This document shows positions 14,910 through 24,382 of a stretch of 26,082 nt of DNA, in pieces (the stretch's first letter is position 1; the number at the start of each line of letters is the position of its first letter). The notes beneath the pieces are model-generated. The model saw only the letters and a program-made list of their open reading frames with translations, searched no databases and was not told the DNA's origin. This DNA is from Planctomycetia bacterium (GTDB taxonomy: Bacteria; Planctomycetota; UBA1135; GCA-002686595). The translations under genes were made by a program, and so were the position numbers. The stretch spans positions 1 to 26,082 of the forward strand of contig SXKQ01000037.1 in assembly GCA_005778045.1 (NCBI GenBank), read 5' to 3'.

Positions 14910-15940
14910 CATTGCATCTTCCAGGCGAGCTCCATCAGGACCTCGACCTCGACCTCGGCCGAGTGCTCGCCGCCCTGCTCGTCGGCGAAAGCGGCTTCGA
15001 GGCTGGCGAGAAGCTCCACATCGCTTTCCAGCGCGAAGGAGTGCGCGTGTCCGGCTCCGAGGTCCCAGAGCAGCGTGCCTTTGCCGCGGACCTGCAGCTT
15101 CCCCGTCGCCGTGCGTACGTCGAGGGCGAGGTCCCCGAGTCCGCTCTCGACGTCGAGCGCCTGCCGCAGGGCGTCGCGCAGGTCGAGCTCGCCGTCGCTC
15201 TCGAGCGTGAGCTTCACTTCGGCGAGCCTGCGGCCGTCCTGCTCGCGCGCGCCGACGTACTCGCACCGCGCCCGGAAGCCCGCGAGCAGTCCGTCGAGCA
15301 ACGGAGCGAGCTCCTTCGCCGATTGCGCGAGTCCTCCTTCGCCGCCGGCGGCCGCACCGAGCGTGGCGACGTCGTAGCCGAAGAGCAGCGCGGGCACGAG
15401 CGCGCGCGGTTCGAGCTCCCAAGTCGCCCCGGGCTCCAGCTCGCGCTCCGGGAGCAAAGAGCGCAGGTGCAGGTCGGCCGACAGGAAGTCGAGCTTCGAC
15501 CCGTCACCGTCGCCGTCCTTGAAGGCGAGCACGTACGCACTCTGCGACTTGCTCCACTCGAACACGATCGTCTCGCCGTCGACGCCGAAGAGATCGGTGC
15601 TCGCGCCCTTCGTGTCGGCCATCTCGAAGCTCGAGCCCGAGCCGACATAGCGACGCTCGAAGCGCACGGGCCGACCCTCGCGCGTCTCGAGAAAGCGATC
15701 TGCGAGCTCGAGCTCGAGCGCGAGCTTGCCCGCGAGCTCATCGAGCGGCAGTTGCGCACTCAAGTCCTGGCCATCGACCGTGATCGACATGTCGCCGATG
15801 CCGAGCGCGGCCGTGAGCGCGCACTTCATCGCCGACTCGGAACCGTCCGCGGGCGCGAAGCGCAGCTCGTCCGCGCGCGGTGCAGCGAAGCACAGGGCGA
15901 TCGACGCGAGGATCGTGGACGCGGACAGGGCGCTCGGCAT
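14909..15940 (-). CDS. Exported hypothetical protein
   Basis: The 343-residue protein has an N-terminal signal peptide (MPSALSASTILASIALCFAAPRA) and no further membrane segment, so it is probably periplasmic or secreted. The mature part is rich in acidic residues and predicted beta strands. Examples are MSITVDGQDLSAQLPLDELAG, VDGETIVFEWSKSQ, a DGDGDGSKLD Asp-rich loop that might bind calcium, and LEPGATWELEP in the middle. The C-terminal half (about 215-343) alternates strands, ending VEVEVLMELAWKMQ. I do not recognise the family. A GGAG element (rc of 15950-15953) about 9 nt upstream supports the ATG at 15940. It follows recD2 by 54 bp on the same strand and may be co-transcribed with it. 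Confidence 0.75.
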   Translation of the reverse strand: MPSALSASTILASIALCFAAPRADELRFAPADGSESAMKCALTAALGIGDMSITVDGQDLSAQLPLDELAGKLALELELADRFLETREGRPVRFERRYVGSGSSFEMADTKGASTDLFGVDGETIVFEWSKSQSAYVLAFKDGDGDGSKLDFLSADLHLRSLLPERELEPGATWELEPRALVPALLFGYDVATLGAAAGGEGGLAQSAKELAPLLDGLLAGFRARCEYVGAREQDGRRLAEVKLTLESDGELDLRDALRQALDVESGLGDLALDVRTATGKLQVRGKGTLLWDLGAGHAHSFALESDVELLASLEAAFADEQGGEHSAEVEVEVLMELAWKMQ

Positions 15941-15994
15941 GGCGAAGACTCCGGTGGGGCCTCCAAGAGCCTAGCAGGCGCGCTCGCGCACGCT

Positions 15995-18247
<2,253 letters not shown>

Positions 18248-18452
18248 GAGGTTCCCCGACCGCGAGAGGATAGGGCGTGCGGCGCGGGAGCCCACGCCCG
18301 GATCGCCACCCGGTCACCGAGACTCGCGCCGTCTTCTCACCACCGTGCGGAGTGCCCGAGGTGCGCGGGCAGCCTCCGCTCGGTGGCTCTGGCGAGTCAG
18401 CGCGCCACGGGAGCCTCGGCTCCGCGTGACCCCATCGGCTCGAGGGCGGGGC

Positions 18453-18476
18453 CAGAATTGGCGCCATAAAATTCTG
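18453..18476. promoter_or_regulatory. AT-rich inverted repeat, candidate operator
   Basis: CAGAATT (18453-18459) and AATTCTG (18470-18476) are perfect 7-bp inverted arms around a 10-bp spacer that begins with the palindrome GGCGCC. The centre-to-centre distance of 17 bp is between one and two helical turns. It is the most AT-rich patch of the spacer between divergent recD2 and rpsU. Confidence 0.35.
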
Positions 18477-18580
18477 TCGGAAAGACACTTGCATCGATCA
18501 GATCGGCTGCGCCTCCAGCCCGCCCCGGGCGTATCGACCGGCCTTGGTGACCCCCTCTTCCCGCCGGACGAGCCCGCCGG

Positions 18581-18586
18581 TATGCT
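18581..18586 (+). promoter_or_regulatory. Candidate -10 hexamer TATGCT for rpsU
   Basis: TATGCT, preceded by CGG and followed by CTT, would start transcription about 40 nt before the rpsU TTG and leave room for the AAGGTAG ribosome-binding site. No convincing -35 box is seen. Confidence 0.3.
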
Positions 18587-18635
18587 CTTCCGCCCATCCA
18601 TTCGACGGAGCCCGAGGCTCCAAGGTAGTGTTCGC

Positions 18636-18911
18636 TTGACGATCAAGGTCCTGGTCCGACAGAACGAGTCCCTCGAAGCCGCCCTGCGCCGCTTCAAGCG
18701 CCAGTGCAACTACAGCGGCGTGTTCCGCCTCGCCAAGGCGAAGACGTGGCACGAGAAGCGTTCGGACAAGCTGCGCCGCGAGCGCCGCGAGCGCCTGCGC
18801 ACGATCCAGCGCGCGAGCCGTCAGGCCCGCGACCTGATCATGGGGCTCCGTCCGCCCCCGAAGCGCAAGACGTTTGGTGGCCCCCGCTCGGGCGGCCCCC
18901 GTCGCGGTTGA
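18636..18911 (+). CDS. rpsU: Small ribosomal subunit protein bS21
   Basis: The 91-residue protein begins TIKVLVRQNESLEAALRRF, continues KRQCNYSGVFRLAKAKTWHEK and then a strongly basic helix (RRERRERLRTIQRASRQAR). This is the bS21 pattern, which contacts the 3' end of 16S rRNA near the anti-Shine-Dalgarno. The TTG at 18636 is chosen as start because it gives the family N-terminus and AAGGTAG (18622-18628) lies 7 nt upstream; no in-frame ATG or GTG fits as well. About 20 extra residues at the C-terminus (GLRPPPKRKTFGGPRSGG and so on) form a Pro/Gly/Arg tail that the ~70-residue E. coli protein lacks. A strong hairpin follows 36 nt after the stop. Confidence 0.93.
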   Translation: MTIKVLVRQNESLEAALRRFKRQCNYSGVFRLAKAKTWHEKRSDKLRRERRERLRTIQRASRQARDLIMGLRPPPKRKTFGGPRSGGPRRG

Positions 18912-18947
18912 GCGCTCGCCGCTCCGACGCGGCGTCGGTTCCAAACT

Positions 18948-18985
18948 CCACGTCGCCGTGGTGCCCATGCACCGCGGCGACGTGG
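18948..18985 (+). terminator. 17-bp hairpin between rpsU and the pseudouridine synthase gene
   Basis: CCACGTCGCCGTGGTGC (18948-18964) pairs with GCACCGCGGCGACGTGG (18969-18985) around a CCAT loop, with only one G-U pair among 17. It lies 36 nt after the rpsU stop and 23 nt before the next ATG. No U-tract follows (TCTCATG), so it may terminate, attenuate or protect the rpsU 3' end. Confidence 0.6.
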
Positions 18986-19008
18986 TCTCATGTCCGGACC
19001 GGTGTGCG

Positions 19009-20073
19009 ATGTCAAAGCTGAGGCTGCTCAAGAAGGACCGTGACCTGTCGAAGCCGCTCGAGCAGGTCGAGCTGCTCGTGCGGGCCAGCGACCTGCAGCT
19101 GCGGCCGGAGGAAGTCGAGCTGCGCCTCGACCGCTTCCTCGGCCTGCACATGCACTGGCGCTCGCGGACGTCGATCCAGGATCTGATCAAGGACGGCTAC
19201 GTCTACGTCGACGTCACCTCGCCCGACCGCCCTAGGGGCACCGGCGAGCTGGTGCAGGAGAAGCGCCCTGGACGCCGGCTGCGCGACCGCACGCGGGTGC
19301 TGGTGATCGTGCCCGAGGAGCTGCGCGTCGACCTGACGATGGTGGTCGACAACGAGCTCGTCATCCTGCACGAGGACGAGGACGTGCTCGCGGTCGACAA
19401 GCCGCCGATGCTGCCCGTGCACCCCAGCGGCCGGCACCTCGCCGACACGCTCATCCAGCGCGTCCACGCCCGTTACCGTGCCGACGAGCTCGTGCGCGAG
19501 GCCCGCCCGCGCCTCGCCCACCGCATTGACCGCGAGACCAGCGGCATCGTGCTCGTGGGCATGCATCCCGAGGCGCACTCGGAGCTGCGGCGCCAGTTCG
19601 AGGAGCACGAGGTCGGCAAGGAGTACCTCGCGATCGTGCGCGGGGCGCCGACTCAGGACTACGGCACGATCAATGACCCCATCGGCTCGGCGCGCGGCAG
19701 CGCGATCGGCCTCAAGATGGCGTGCCGGCCCGACGGCGACGAGGCGCGCACGGACTGGAAAGTGCTCGAGCGCCGCCGCGGCTGCTCGCTGGTCCACTGC
19801 CGGCTCTTCACCGGGCGCCAGCACCAGATCCGCGTCCACATGGAGTCGATCGGGCACCCGCTCGTCGGCGACAAGCTCTATGGCTACGGCGAGCACTACT
19901 TCCAGAAGTACAACGACGGGGAGCTCACGCCGGAGGACATGGCCGTGCTCGAGCTGCCGCGTCAGGCCCTGCACCACCACCGGCTGACGTTCGCGCACCC
20001 CGGCACCGGACAACCGTTGGTGATCGAGAGCCCGCTGACGCGCGACCTCGCCGAGTTCCTGTCCACGCGCTGA
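19009..20073 (+). CDS. RluA-family RNA pseudouridine synthase
   Basis: The 354-residue protein has an N-terminal S4-like RNA-binding domain (VELRLDRFLGLHMHWRSRTSIQDLIKDG, about 36-63). The catalytic domain has LAVDKPPMLPVHPSG (about 127-141) and the catalytic motif AHRIDRETSGIVLVG, with Asp174 as the nucleophile-type Asp. KEYLAIVRG, CRLFTGRQHQIRVHMESIGHPLVGDKLYG and LHHHRLTFAHP complete the family signatures. It isomerises uridine to pseudouridine in rRNA or tRNA; which position cannot be told. The ATG at 19009 is chosen because upstream in-frame sequence passes through the hairpin. A short insertion after GDKLYGYGEHYFQKYNDGELTPED may be lineage-specific. Confidence 0.92.
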   Translation: MSKLRLLKKDRDLSKPLEQVELLVRASDLQLRPEEVELRLDRFLGLHMHWRSRTSIQDLIKDGYVYVDVTSPDRPRGTGELVQEKRPGRRLRDRTRVLVIVPEELRVDLTMVVDNELVILHEDEDVLAVDKPPMLPVHPSGRHLADTLIQRVHARYRADELVREARPRLAHRIDRETSGIVLVGMHPEAHSELRRQFEEHEVGKEYLAIVRGAPTQDYGTINDPIGSARGSAIGLKMACRPDGDEARTDWKVLERRRGCSLVHCRLFTGRQHQIRVHMESIGHPLVGDKLYGYGEHYFQKYNDGELTPEDMAVLELPRQALHHHRLTFAHPGTGQPLVIESPLTRDLAEFLSTR

Positions 20074-20115
20074 GCTTGACCGCGGGCTCGCCATGGCGCC
20101 GCGCGCCGGAAAGCC

Positions 20116-20121
20116 CACAAT
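20116..20121 (+). promoter_or_regulatory. Candidate -10 hexamer CACAAT before the sulfatase pair
   Basis: CACAAT ends 6 nt before ATG 20128. The in-frame ATG at 20140 would leave an 18-nt gap instead. No clear Shine-Dalgarno with good spacing precedes either start. Confidence 0.25.
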
Positions 20122-20127
20122 GGGGTC

Positions 20128-21501
20128 ATGGTCCCGCGCATGGACGGACTGGATCGGCGCGAGCTGCTCGGCGGCGCGGCCGCGCTCGGCCTCGGTGCGG
20201 CGTGCAGCGCGACCCGCCGCGAGCCCTCGGCACAGCGGCCGACGAGCGTGCTGGTGCTGCTCGCCGACGACCTGAGCGCGCGCGAGCTCGGCTGCTACGG
20301 CTGCGCCGACGCGCGCACGCCGACGATCGATGCGCTCGCACGTCGCGGCGCGCGCTTCGCGCAGGCCTACACGGCCGTGGGCGTGTGCCAGCCGTCGCGC
20401 TCGAGTCTCTACACCGGCCTGTATCCGCATCGCCACGGCGCGATGGGCTTCGGGCCGATCCGCGAAGACGTCGCGACGTGGCCGGAGCTCCTGCGCGAGC
20501 GCGGCGTGTTCACCGCGATGGTCGGCAAGCTCGACGTCGACCCGGTTGCGAAGTTTCCCTTCGACCACCTGCTCAAGTCGGTCGACATGCCCGGCCGCCG
20601 CGACCCCGCGATGTGGGCCGGACATGTGCGCGACGTGCTGCAGCGCGCGCAGGGCCGGCCGTTCGCTGCGGTCATCGGGCTCTCCGACCCGCACCGGCCC
20701 TTCGACGAGGACGACGCGCCGCGTGTGACCGATCCAGCGAGCGTGCGGCTGCCGCGGACCTTGTGGGACACCGACGGAACGCGACGCGAGTACGCGCGCC
20801 ACCTCGACTGCATCGCGCGGCTCGACCGCACGGTGTCGCTCGCGCTCGAGGAGCTCGCGCGTTCCGGCCGCGACCTCGACACGCTCGTCGTCGTCACCGC
20901 CGACAACGGCGCCTCGTTCCCGTTCGCGAAGTCGACGCTCTACGAGCCCGGCGTGCGCATGCCGCTCGTGTGTGCGGGCCCAGGTGTGCTGCCCAGCGAG
21001 CGCGCGGACATCGTGTCGCTGCTCGACATCCTGCCGACCGCGCTCGAGCTCGCGGGCGTCCCACAGCCCACGCTCGACGGTCGCTCGCTCGCGCCGCTCC
21101 TGTTCGACAGGCGTGCGCTCGACCGCGACGCCTTCGTCACGATGCAGACGGAGAACAACCGCGAGCAGGCGCGGCCGGCCCGCGCGCTGCACACCGCGCG
21201 CTTCAAGTACATCCGCAACCTCGGGCCCGACGTCGCGACCGTCAGCAACGTCGTCGGCCACTCCGAGACGTGGGAGTCAGGCAAGCTCGCCGCGCGCACG
21301 GACGAGCGCGTCGCCGCGCGCATGAAGGCTTATCTCTATCGAGCCACCGATGAGCTCTACGATCTCACGAACGATCCCGATGAGCTCGAGAACCTCGCTG
21401 CGAGCCCTGCGCACGCGGAGACGCTCGCCGCGCTCAAGGGTCGGTTGCGCGAGTGGATGACGACGAACGGCGATCCGGGCCTCGAGGACTTTGACACATG
21501 A
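20128..21501 (+). CDS. Sulfatase-family protein, sulfamidase-like (first of tandem pair)
   Basis: The 457-residue protein has a Tat-type N-terminus (LDRRELLGGAAALGLGAAC; Cys26 may be lipidated, though the lipobox is imperfect). Type I sulfatase features are metal ligands LLADDLS (Asp47, Asp48), CQPSRSSLYTG (87-97; Cys87 would become formylglycine), DPHRPF (His189) and TADNGASFPFAKSTLY (Asp259, Asn260, Lys268). The last block and the spacing resemble N-sulfoglucosamine sulfohydrolase (SGSH). The normal GKxH motif reads GKLD (133-136). It would remove sulfate from glycans outside the cytoplasm. The start is 20128 or 20140. Its TGA overlaps the ATG of the second sulfatase (ATGA). No formylglycine-generating enzyme is in the window. 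Confidence 0.9.
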   Translation: MVPRMDGLDRRELLGGAAALGLGAACSATRREPSAQRPTSVLVLLADDLSARELGCYGCADARTPTIDALARRGARFAQAYTAVGVCQPSRSSLYTGLYPHRHGAMGFGPIREDVATWPELLRERGVFTAMVGKLDVDPVAKFPFDHLLKSVDMPGRRDPAMWAGHVRDVLQRAQGRPFAAVIGLSDPHRPFDEDDAPRVTDPASVRLPRTLWDTDGTRREYARHLDCIARLDRTVSLALEELARSGRDLDTLVVVTADNGASFPFAKSTLYEPGVRMPLVCAGPGVLPSERADIVSLLDILPTALELAGVPQPTLDGRSLAPLLFDRRALDRDAFVTMQTENNREQARPARALHTARFKYIRNLGPDVATVSNVVGHSETWESGKLAARTDERVAARMKAYLYRATDELYDLTNDPDELENLAASPAHAETLAALKGRLREWMTTNGDPGLEDFDT

Positions 21502-22910
21502 CGCCGCCGCTCTCTCGCCGCGACCTGCTCGCCGCCGCCGCCATCACGCCGCTCGTCGCGAGCGTTGCGTGCCAGCAGCCCGAGACGACTGCCTCGCCGA
21601 CTCCGGCGAAGCCCGCCGCACCGCGCGTGCCCCGGCACATCGTGGTCCTCGTGTCCGACGATCAGTCGCGAACCGACGTGGGCTGCTACGGCAATGTCGA
21701 TTGTCACACGCCGAACCTCGACGCACTCGCAACTTCGGGCGCGCGCTTTGACTGCGGCTACGCGGTGGTCGGCGTCTGCAAGCCTTCGCGTTCGGCGATG
21801 TACACGGGCCTCTACCCGCACCGCAACGGCGCGACCGGCTTCGTGCCGGTGCGCGACGAAGTCGCGACGTGGTGCGAGCTGCTCAAGCCTGAAGCCTGCG
21901 CCACGGGCATGATCGGCAAGCTCAACGTGAAGCCGCTCTCGAAGTTCCGCTTCGAGAAGTGGGTCGCGCCAAAGAAGATCGGCGACGCACGTGCCGGCGA
22001 CGAGGTCGCGCTCGCCCTGCGCGAGATGATCACGGGCTTCGAAGGGCGCCGCATGGCGCTCGTCGTCAACCTCAAGGATCCACACCGCCCGTTCCGCGAG
22101 CCACTGCGCGACGACGACCCGAACACACCGATTCCGCACGATCCCGCGACGCAGGCGATCCCGCCCAAGTTCGCCGACACGCCCGAGACGCGCGCGGAGC
22201 TCGCCCAGTACCACGACTTCGTGTGGCGTCTCGACCGCACGGTCGGCAGTGTGCTAGCCGTGCTCGAGGAGACCGGCATCGCGCAGGACACGCTGCTTCT
22301 GATGACGAGCGACAACGGACAGTCGTTCCCGTTCGCGAAGACCACGCTCTACGAGCAGGGCATCAACGTGCCGTTCCTCGCGCGCTGGCCGGGCGTGGTC
22401 GCAGCCGGCACGACGAGCCGCGCGCTCGTGAGTCTCGTCGACTTCCTGCCGACAGCGCTCGACGCCTTCGGTCTCGCGGCGCAGCAACCGCTCGATGGTC
22501 GCTCGCTCCTGCCGCTCCTGCGCGGCGAGACGACGAGCGTGCGCGAGTTCTTCGTCGGTGAGCACACAGAGCATCTCTCGGGCAAGCCCAACCCGTCGCG
22601 CTCGATCCGCGACGCGCGCTACAAGTACATCCGCAACTACCCGGTGACCGAGGACTTCGCCAACAACGTGCTGGAGTTCAGCATGACGTGGAAGTCGTGG
22701 ATCAAGGCCGCGCGCACGGACGTGGCGCTGCGCCAGCGCATGCAGAAGCTCACGCAGCGGCCACCGGAGGAGCTCTACGACCTCGAGGCGGACCCGTGGG
22801 AGTTGCGCGACCTCGCCGAGGATCAGGCGCACGCGATGTCGCTCGCGCGGATGCGCACGGAGCTCGACCGCTGGATGCGCGAGACCGGCGACCCGCTCAG
22901 CGCGAGCTGA
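21498..22910 (+). CDS. Sulfatase-family protein, sulfamidase-like (second of tandem pair)
   Basis: The 470-residue protein is a paralogue of the gene upstream and is translationally coupled to it (ATGA). It starts MTPPLSRRDLLAAAAITPLVASVAC, a Tat-type signal with a possible lipidation Cys25, then a Thr/Pro/Ala linker. Sulfatase features are LVSDDQSRTD (Asp54, Asp55), CKPSRSAMYTG (94-104), KDPHRPF (His196) and TSDNGQSFPFAKTTLY (Asp272, Asn273, Lys281). FADTPETRAELAQYHDFVWRLDRTVG matches the SGSH-like subgroup. GKxH is replaced by GKLN (140-143). The last 14 bp overlap the 3' end of the convergent permease gene. The substrate is probably a sulfated glycan; the exact linkage is unknown. Confidence 0.9.
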   Translation: MTPPLSRRDLLAAAAITPLVASVACQQPETTASPTPAKPAAPRVPRHIVVLVSDDQSRTDVGCYGNVDCHTPNLDALATSGARFDCGYAVVGVCKPSRSAMYTGLYPHRNGATGFVPVRDEVATWCELLKPEACATGMIGKLNVKPLSKFRFEKWVAPKKIGDARAGDEVALALREMITGFEGRRMALVVNLKDPHRPFREPLRDDDPNTPIPHDPATQAIPPKFADTPETRAELAQYHDFVWRLDRTVGSVLAVLEETGIAQDTLLLMTSDNGQSFPFAKTTLYEQGINVPFLARWPGVVAAGTTSRALVSLVDFLPTALDAFGLAAQQPLDGRSLLPLLRGETTSVREFFVGEHTEHLSGKPNPSRSIRDARYKYIRNYPVTEDFANNVLEFSMTWKSWIKAARTDVALRQRMQKLTQRPPEELYDLEADPWELRDLAEDQAHAMSLARMRTELDRWMRETGDPLSAS

Positions 22911-24360
22911 GTCCAGCGCGCGCTCGGCGGTCGAAGGCTCGTTCGACTGCCATCGCCAGCGCGGCGAAGGCGAGCGCGTGCAGCGGGCTCGTGACGACGC
23001 GCGACGCGAGCACGGCGACGAGCGACAGCGCGGCGGCCGCGGTGGCCAGCAACCCGATCCAGTCTTGGCTGACGAGAATCGAGTCGGGCGAGATCGAGAG
23101 CGGCGGCAGCGTGACGCAGCGACGCCATGTGAGGCGCAAGACGAGCACGGCGGCGACGAGCGCGGGCACGGCGAGGCGCAGCATGAGACCGGCGCCGCCG
23201 AGCAGGCAGCCGATCAGGATCAGCAGCGCGTAGAACGGCACGAGGAAGCGCACCGTGAGCGCCTTGATCGCGCCGTTTCGGACCTCGGCCTCGTCGATCG
23301 GCGCCGTGTCGAGGATCCAGCGCGCGCGGTGCGAGTCCGAGCCCGGCACGTGGGCGGCGAGCAGCGGCACGTAGGCGCCGGGGATGAAGAGCAGCAGCGC
23401 CAGCCACCCTTGCTTCGCGCCCGGCGACTCGCCGCTCGCGCTGATCCACAGGAAGGCCGCTGGAACGGCGAGCAGCGGATAGGTGCGCAGCACGAACTCG
23501 CGCTCCCGCGGCAGCGCTTCGTAGAGCCATTCGAAGCTCGCTCGCTCGCGTCCATGGACCCACGTGCGCGCCGCGAACCCACGCAGCGGGGCGAGGAGAC
23601 GCTCGAGCAGCGAAGTTCCGCGCTGGAAGCGATGTGCCGCGGGCGCGGGCAGGCCGAGCAGCAGCGCGACGGAGAGGACGATCGCGACCGGCGCAGCCAG
23701 CGCGAGCATGCCGGGGAGCTCTCCGCTCGAGAATGGGGCCGCGAACCAGGCCGGCGGGAAGGCGAGTGCGCTCTCCAAGCTGGTGGCCGAGTTCCAGCCA
23801 CGCATCTGCGGCACGAGGCGCAGGCCGATGGAGGCCCCGACGAGCACGCCGAGGAACAGCGCGGTCTGCACGACGACGAGCAAGGCCTGAGCGCCGCCGC
23901 GCAAGAGCGCCTGAACCGAGAGCAAGGCCGCGGCGAGTGTCAGTGACTGGCCGAGGCCGAGCAGCACGAGCTCGATGCGCCCCGCGGCAGTGAAGCCCTG
24001 AGCGAGCAGCGCCGCCGGGACGAGCGCTCCGAGGCTCAGCACGCCGAGAGCGATCAGCAGGTGCGCGGTGCGCGCGAGGTGCAGCTCGATGGCCCGCACG
24101 GGCTGCGCCCGGATCCAGTCGCCGGTCTCGTCGGCGAGCAGCAGCCGCGACAGCTCGCCGAGCAGCGGGATCGCCACCAGCGCAGCAGAGGTCGAGAGCG
24201 CGACCAGTGTGTAGGCGAAGGGCGGGATCTCGCCGCGCACGAGCCCGCACACGACCGCGGACACAAAGCCCTGCATCAGGATCGCCGCCGCCGGAAAGGC
24301 CGCGTCGGAGCCCTGCGCCGCGAGGCGCGCGCGCAGCAGGATCAAGATTCGGCCCAGCAT
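22897..24360 (-). CDS. Polytopic membrane protein, ABC-2-permease-like
   Basis: The 487-residue protein has about ten to twelve hydrophobic segments and no signal peptide. The N-terminal part (MLGRILILLRARLAAQG, then FPAAAILMQGFVSAVVCGLV and LVALSTSAALVAIPLL) and a cytoplasmic-looking LLADETGDWIRAQPVR stretch resemble permease subunits of ABC-2 type exporters. The soluble middle (about 265-315) is RGTSLLERLLAPLRGFAARTWVHGRERASFEWLYEALPRERE. DTAPIDEAEVRNGAIKALTVRFLVPFY is a second cytoplasmic segment. The ABC ATPase gene on the same strand further upstream (25424-26082) is a plausible partner, but two opposite-strand genes lie between them. ATG 24360 is chosen; upstream in-frame ATGs at 24384 and beyond run into the divergent gene. 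Confidence 0.7.
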   Translation of the reverse strand: MLGRILILLRARLAAQGSDAAFPAAAILMQGFVSAVVCGLVRGEIPPFAYTLVALSTSAALVAIPLLGELSRLLLADETGDWIRAQPVRAIELHLARTAHLLIALGVLSLGALVPAALLAQGFTAAGRIELVLLGLGQSLTLAAALLSVQALLRGGAQALLVVVQTALFLGVLVGASIGLRLVPQMRGWNSATSLESALAFPPAWFAAPFSSGELPGMLALAAPVAIVLSVALLLGLPAPAAHRFQRGTSLLERLLAPLRGFAARTWVHGRERASFEWLYEALPREREFVLRTYPLLAVPAAFLWISASGESPGAKQGWLALLLFIPGAYVPLLAAHVPGSDSHRARWILDTAPIDEAEVRNGAIKALTVRFLVPFYALLILIGCLLGGAGLMLRLAVPALVAAVLVLRLTWRRCVTLPPLSISPDSILVSQDWIGLLATAAAALSLVAVLASRVVTSPLHALAFAALAMAVERAFDRRARAGLSSR

Positions 24361-24366
24361 CACCGC

Positions 24367-24372
24367 TACAGT
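24367..24372 (+). promoter_or_regulatory. Candidate -10 hexamer TACAGT for the hydrolase gene
   Basis: TACAGT lies in the 22-bp gap between the divergent permease ATG (24360) and hydrolase ATG (24383), ending 10 nt before the latter. There is no Shine-Dalgarno for the hydrolase gene in the gap. Confidence 0.3.
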
Positions 24373-24382
24373 ACGTGGCCCC

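Larger units (their letters stand above)
18248..18635. other. 388-bp divergent spacer between recD2 and rpsU
   Basis: No gene is supported here. It contains an AT-rich inverted repeat (18453-18476) in otherwise GC-rich DNA, a TATGCT -10 candidate (18581-18586) and an AAGGTAG ribosome-binding site (18622-18628). If recD2 starts at 18295, the spacer is 340 bp. An in-frame ATG at 18582 could extend bS21 by 18 residues but would give an atypical N-terminus. Confidence 0.5.

Noticed and set aside
15978..15993. Small hairpin just after the recD2 stop
   Set aside because: Only six pairs with a wobble on the minus strand and a mismatch on the plus strand; too weak in GC-rich DNA.
19012..21261. A 749-codon minus-strand frame antisense to the pseudouridine synthase and first sulfatase
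   Set aside because: Shadow of two genes with intact catalytic motifs. The translation has no recognisable domain.
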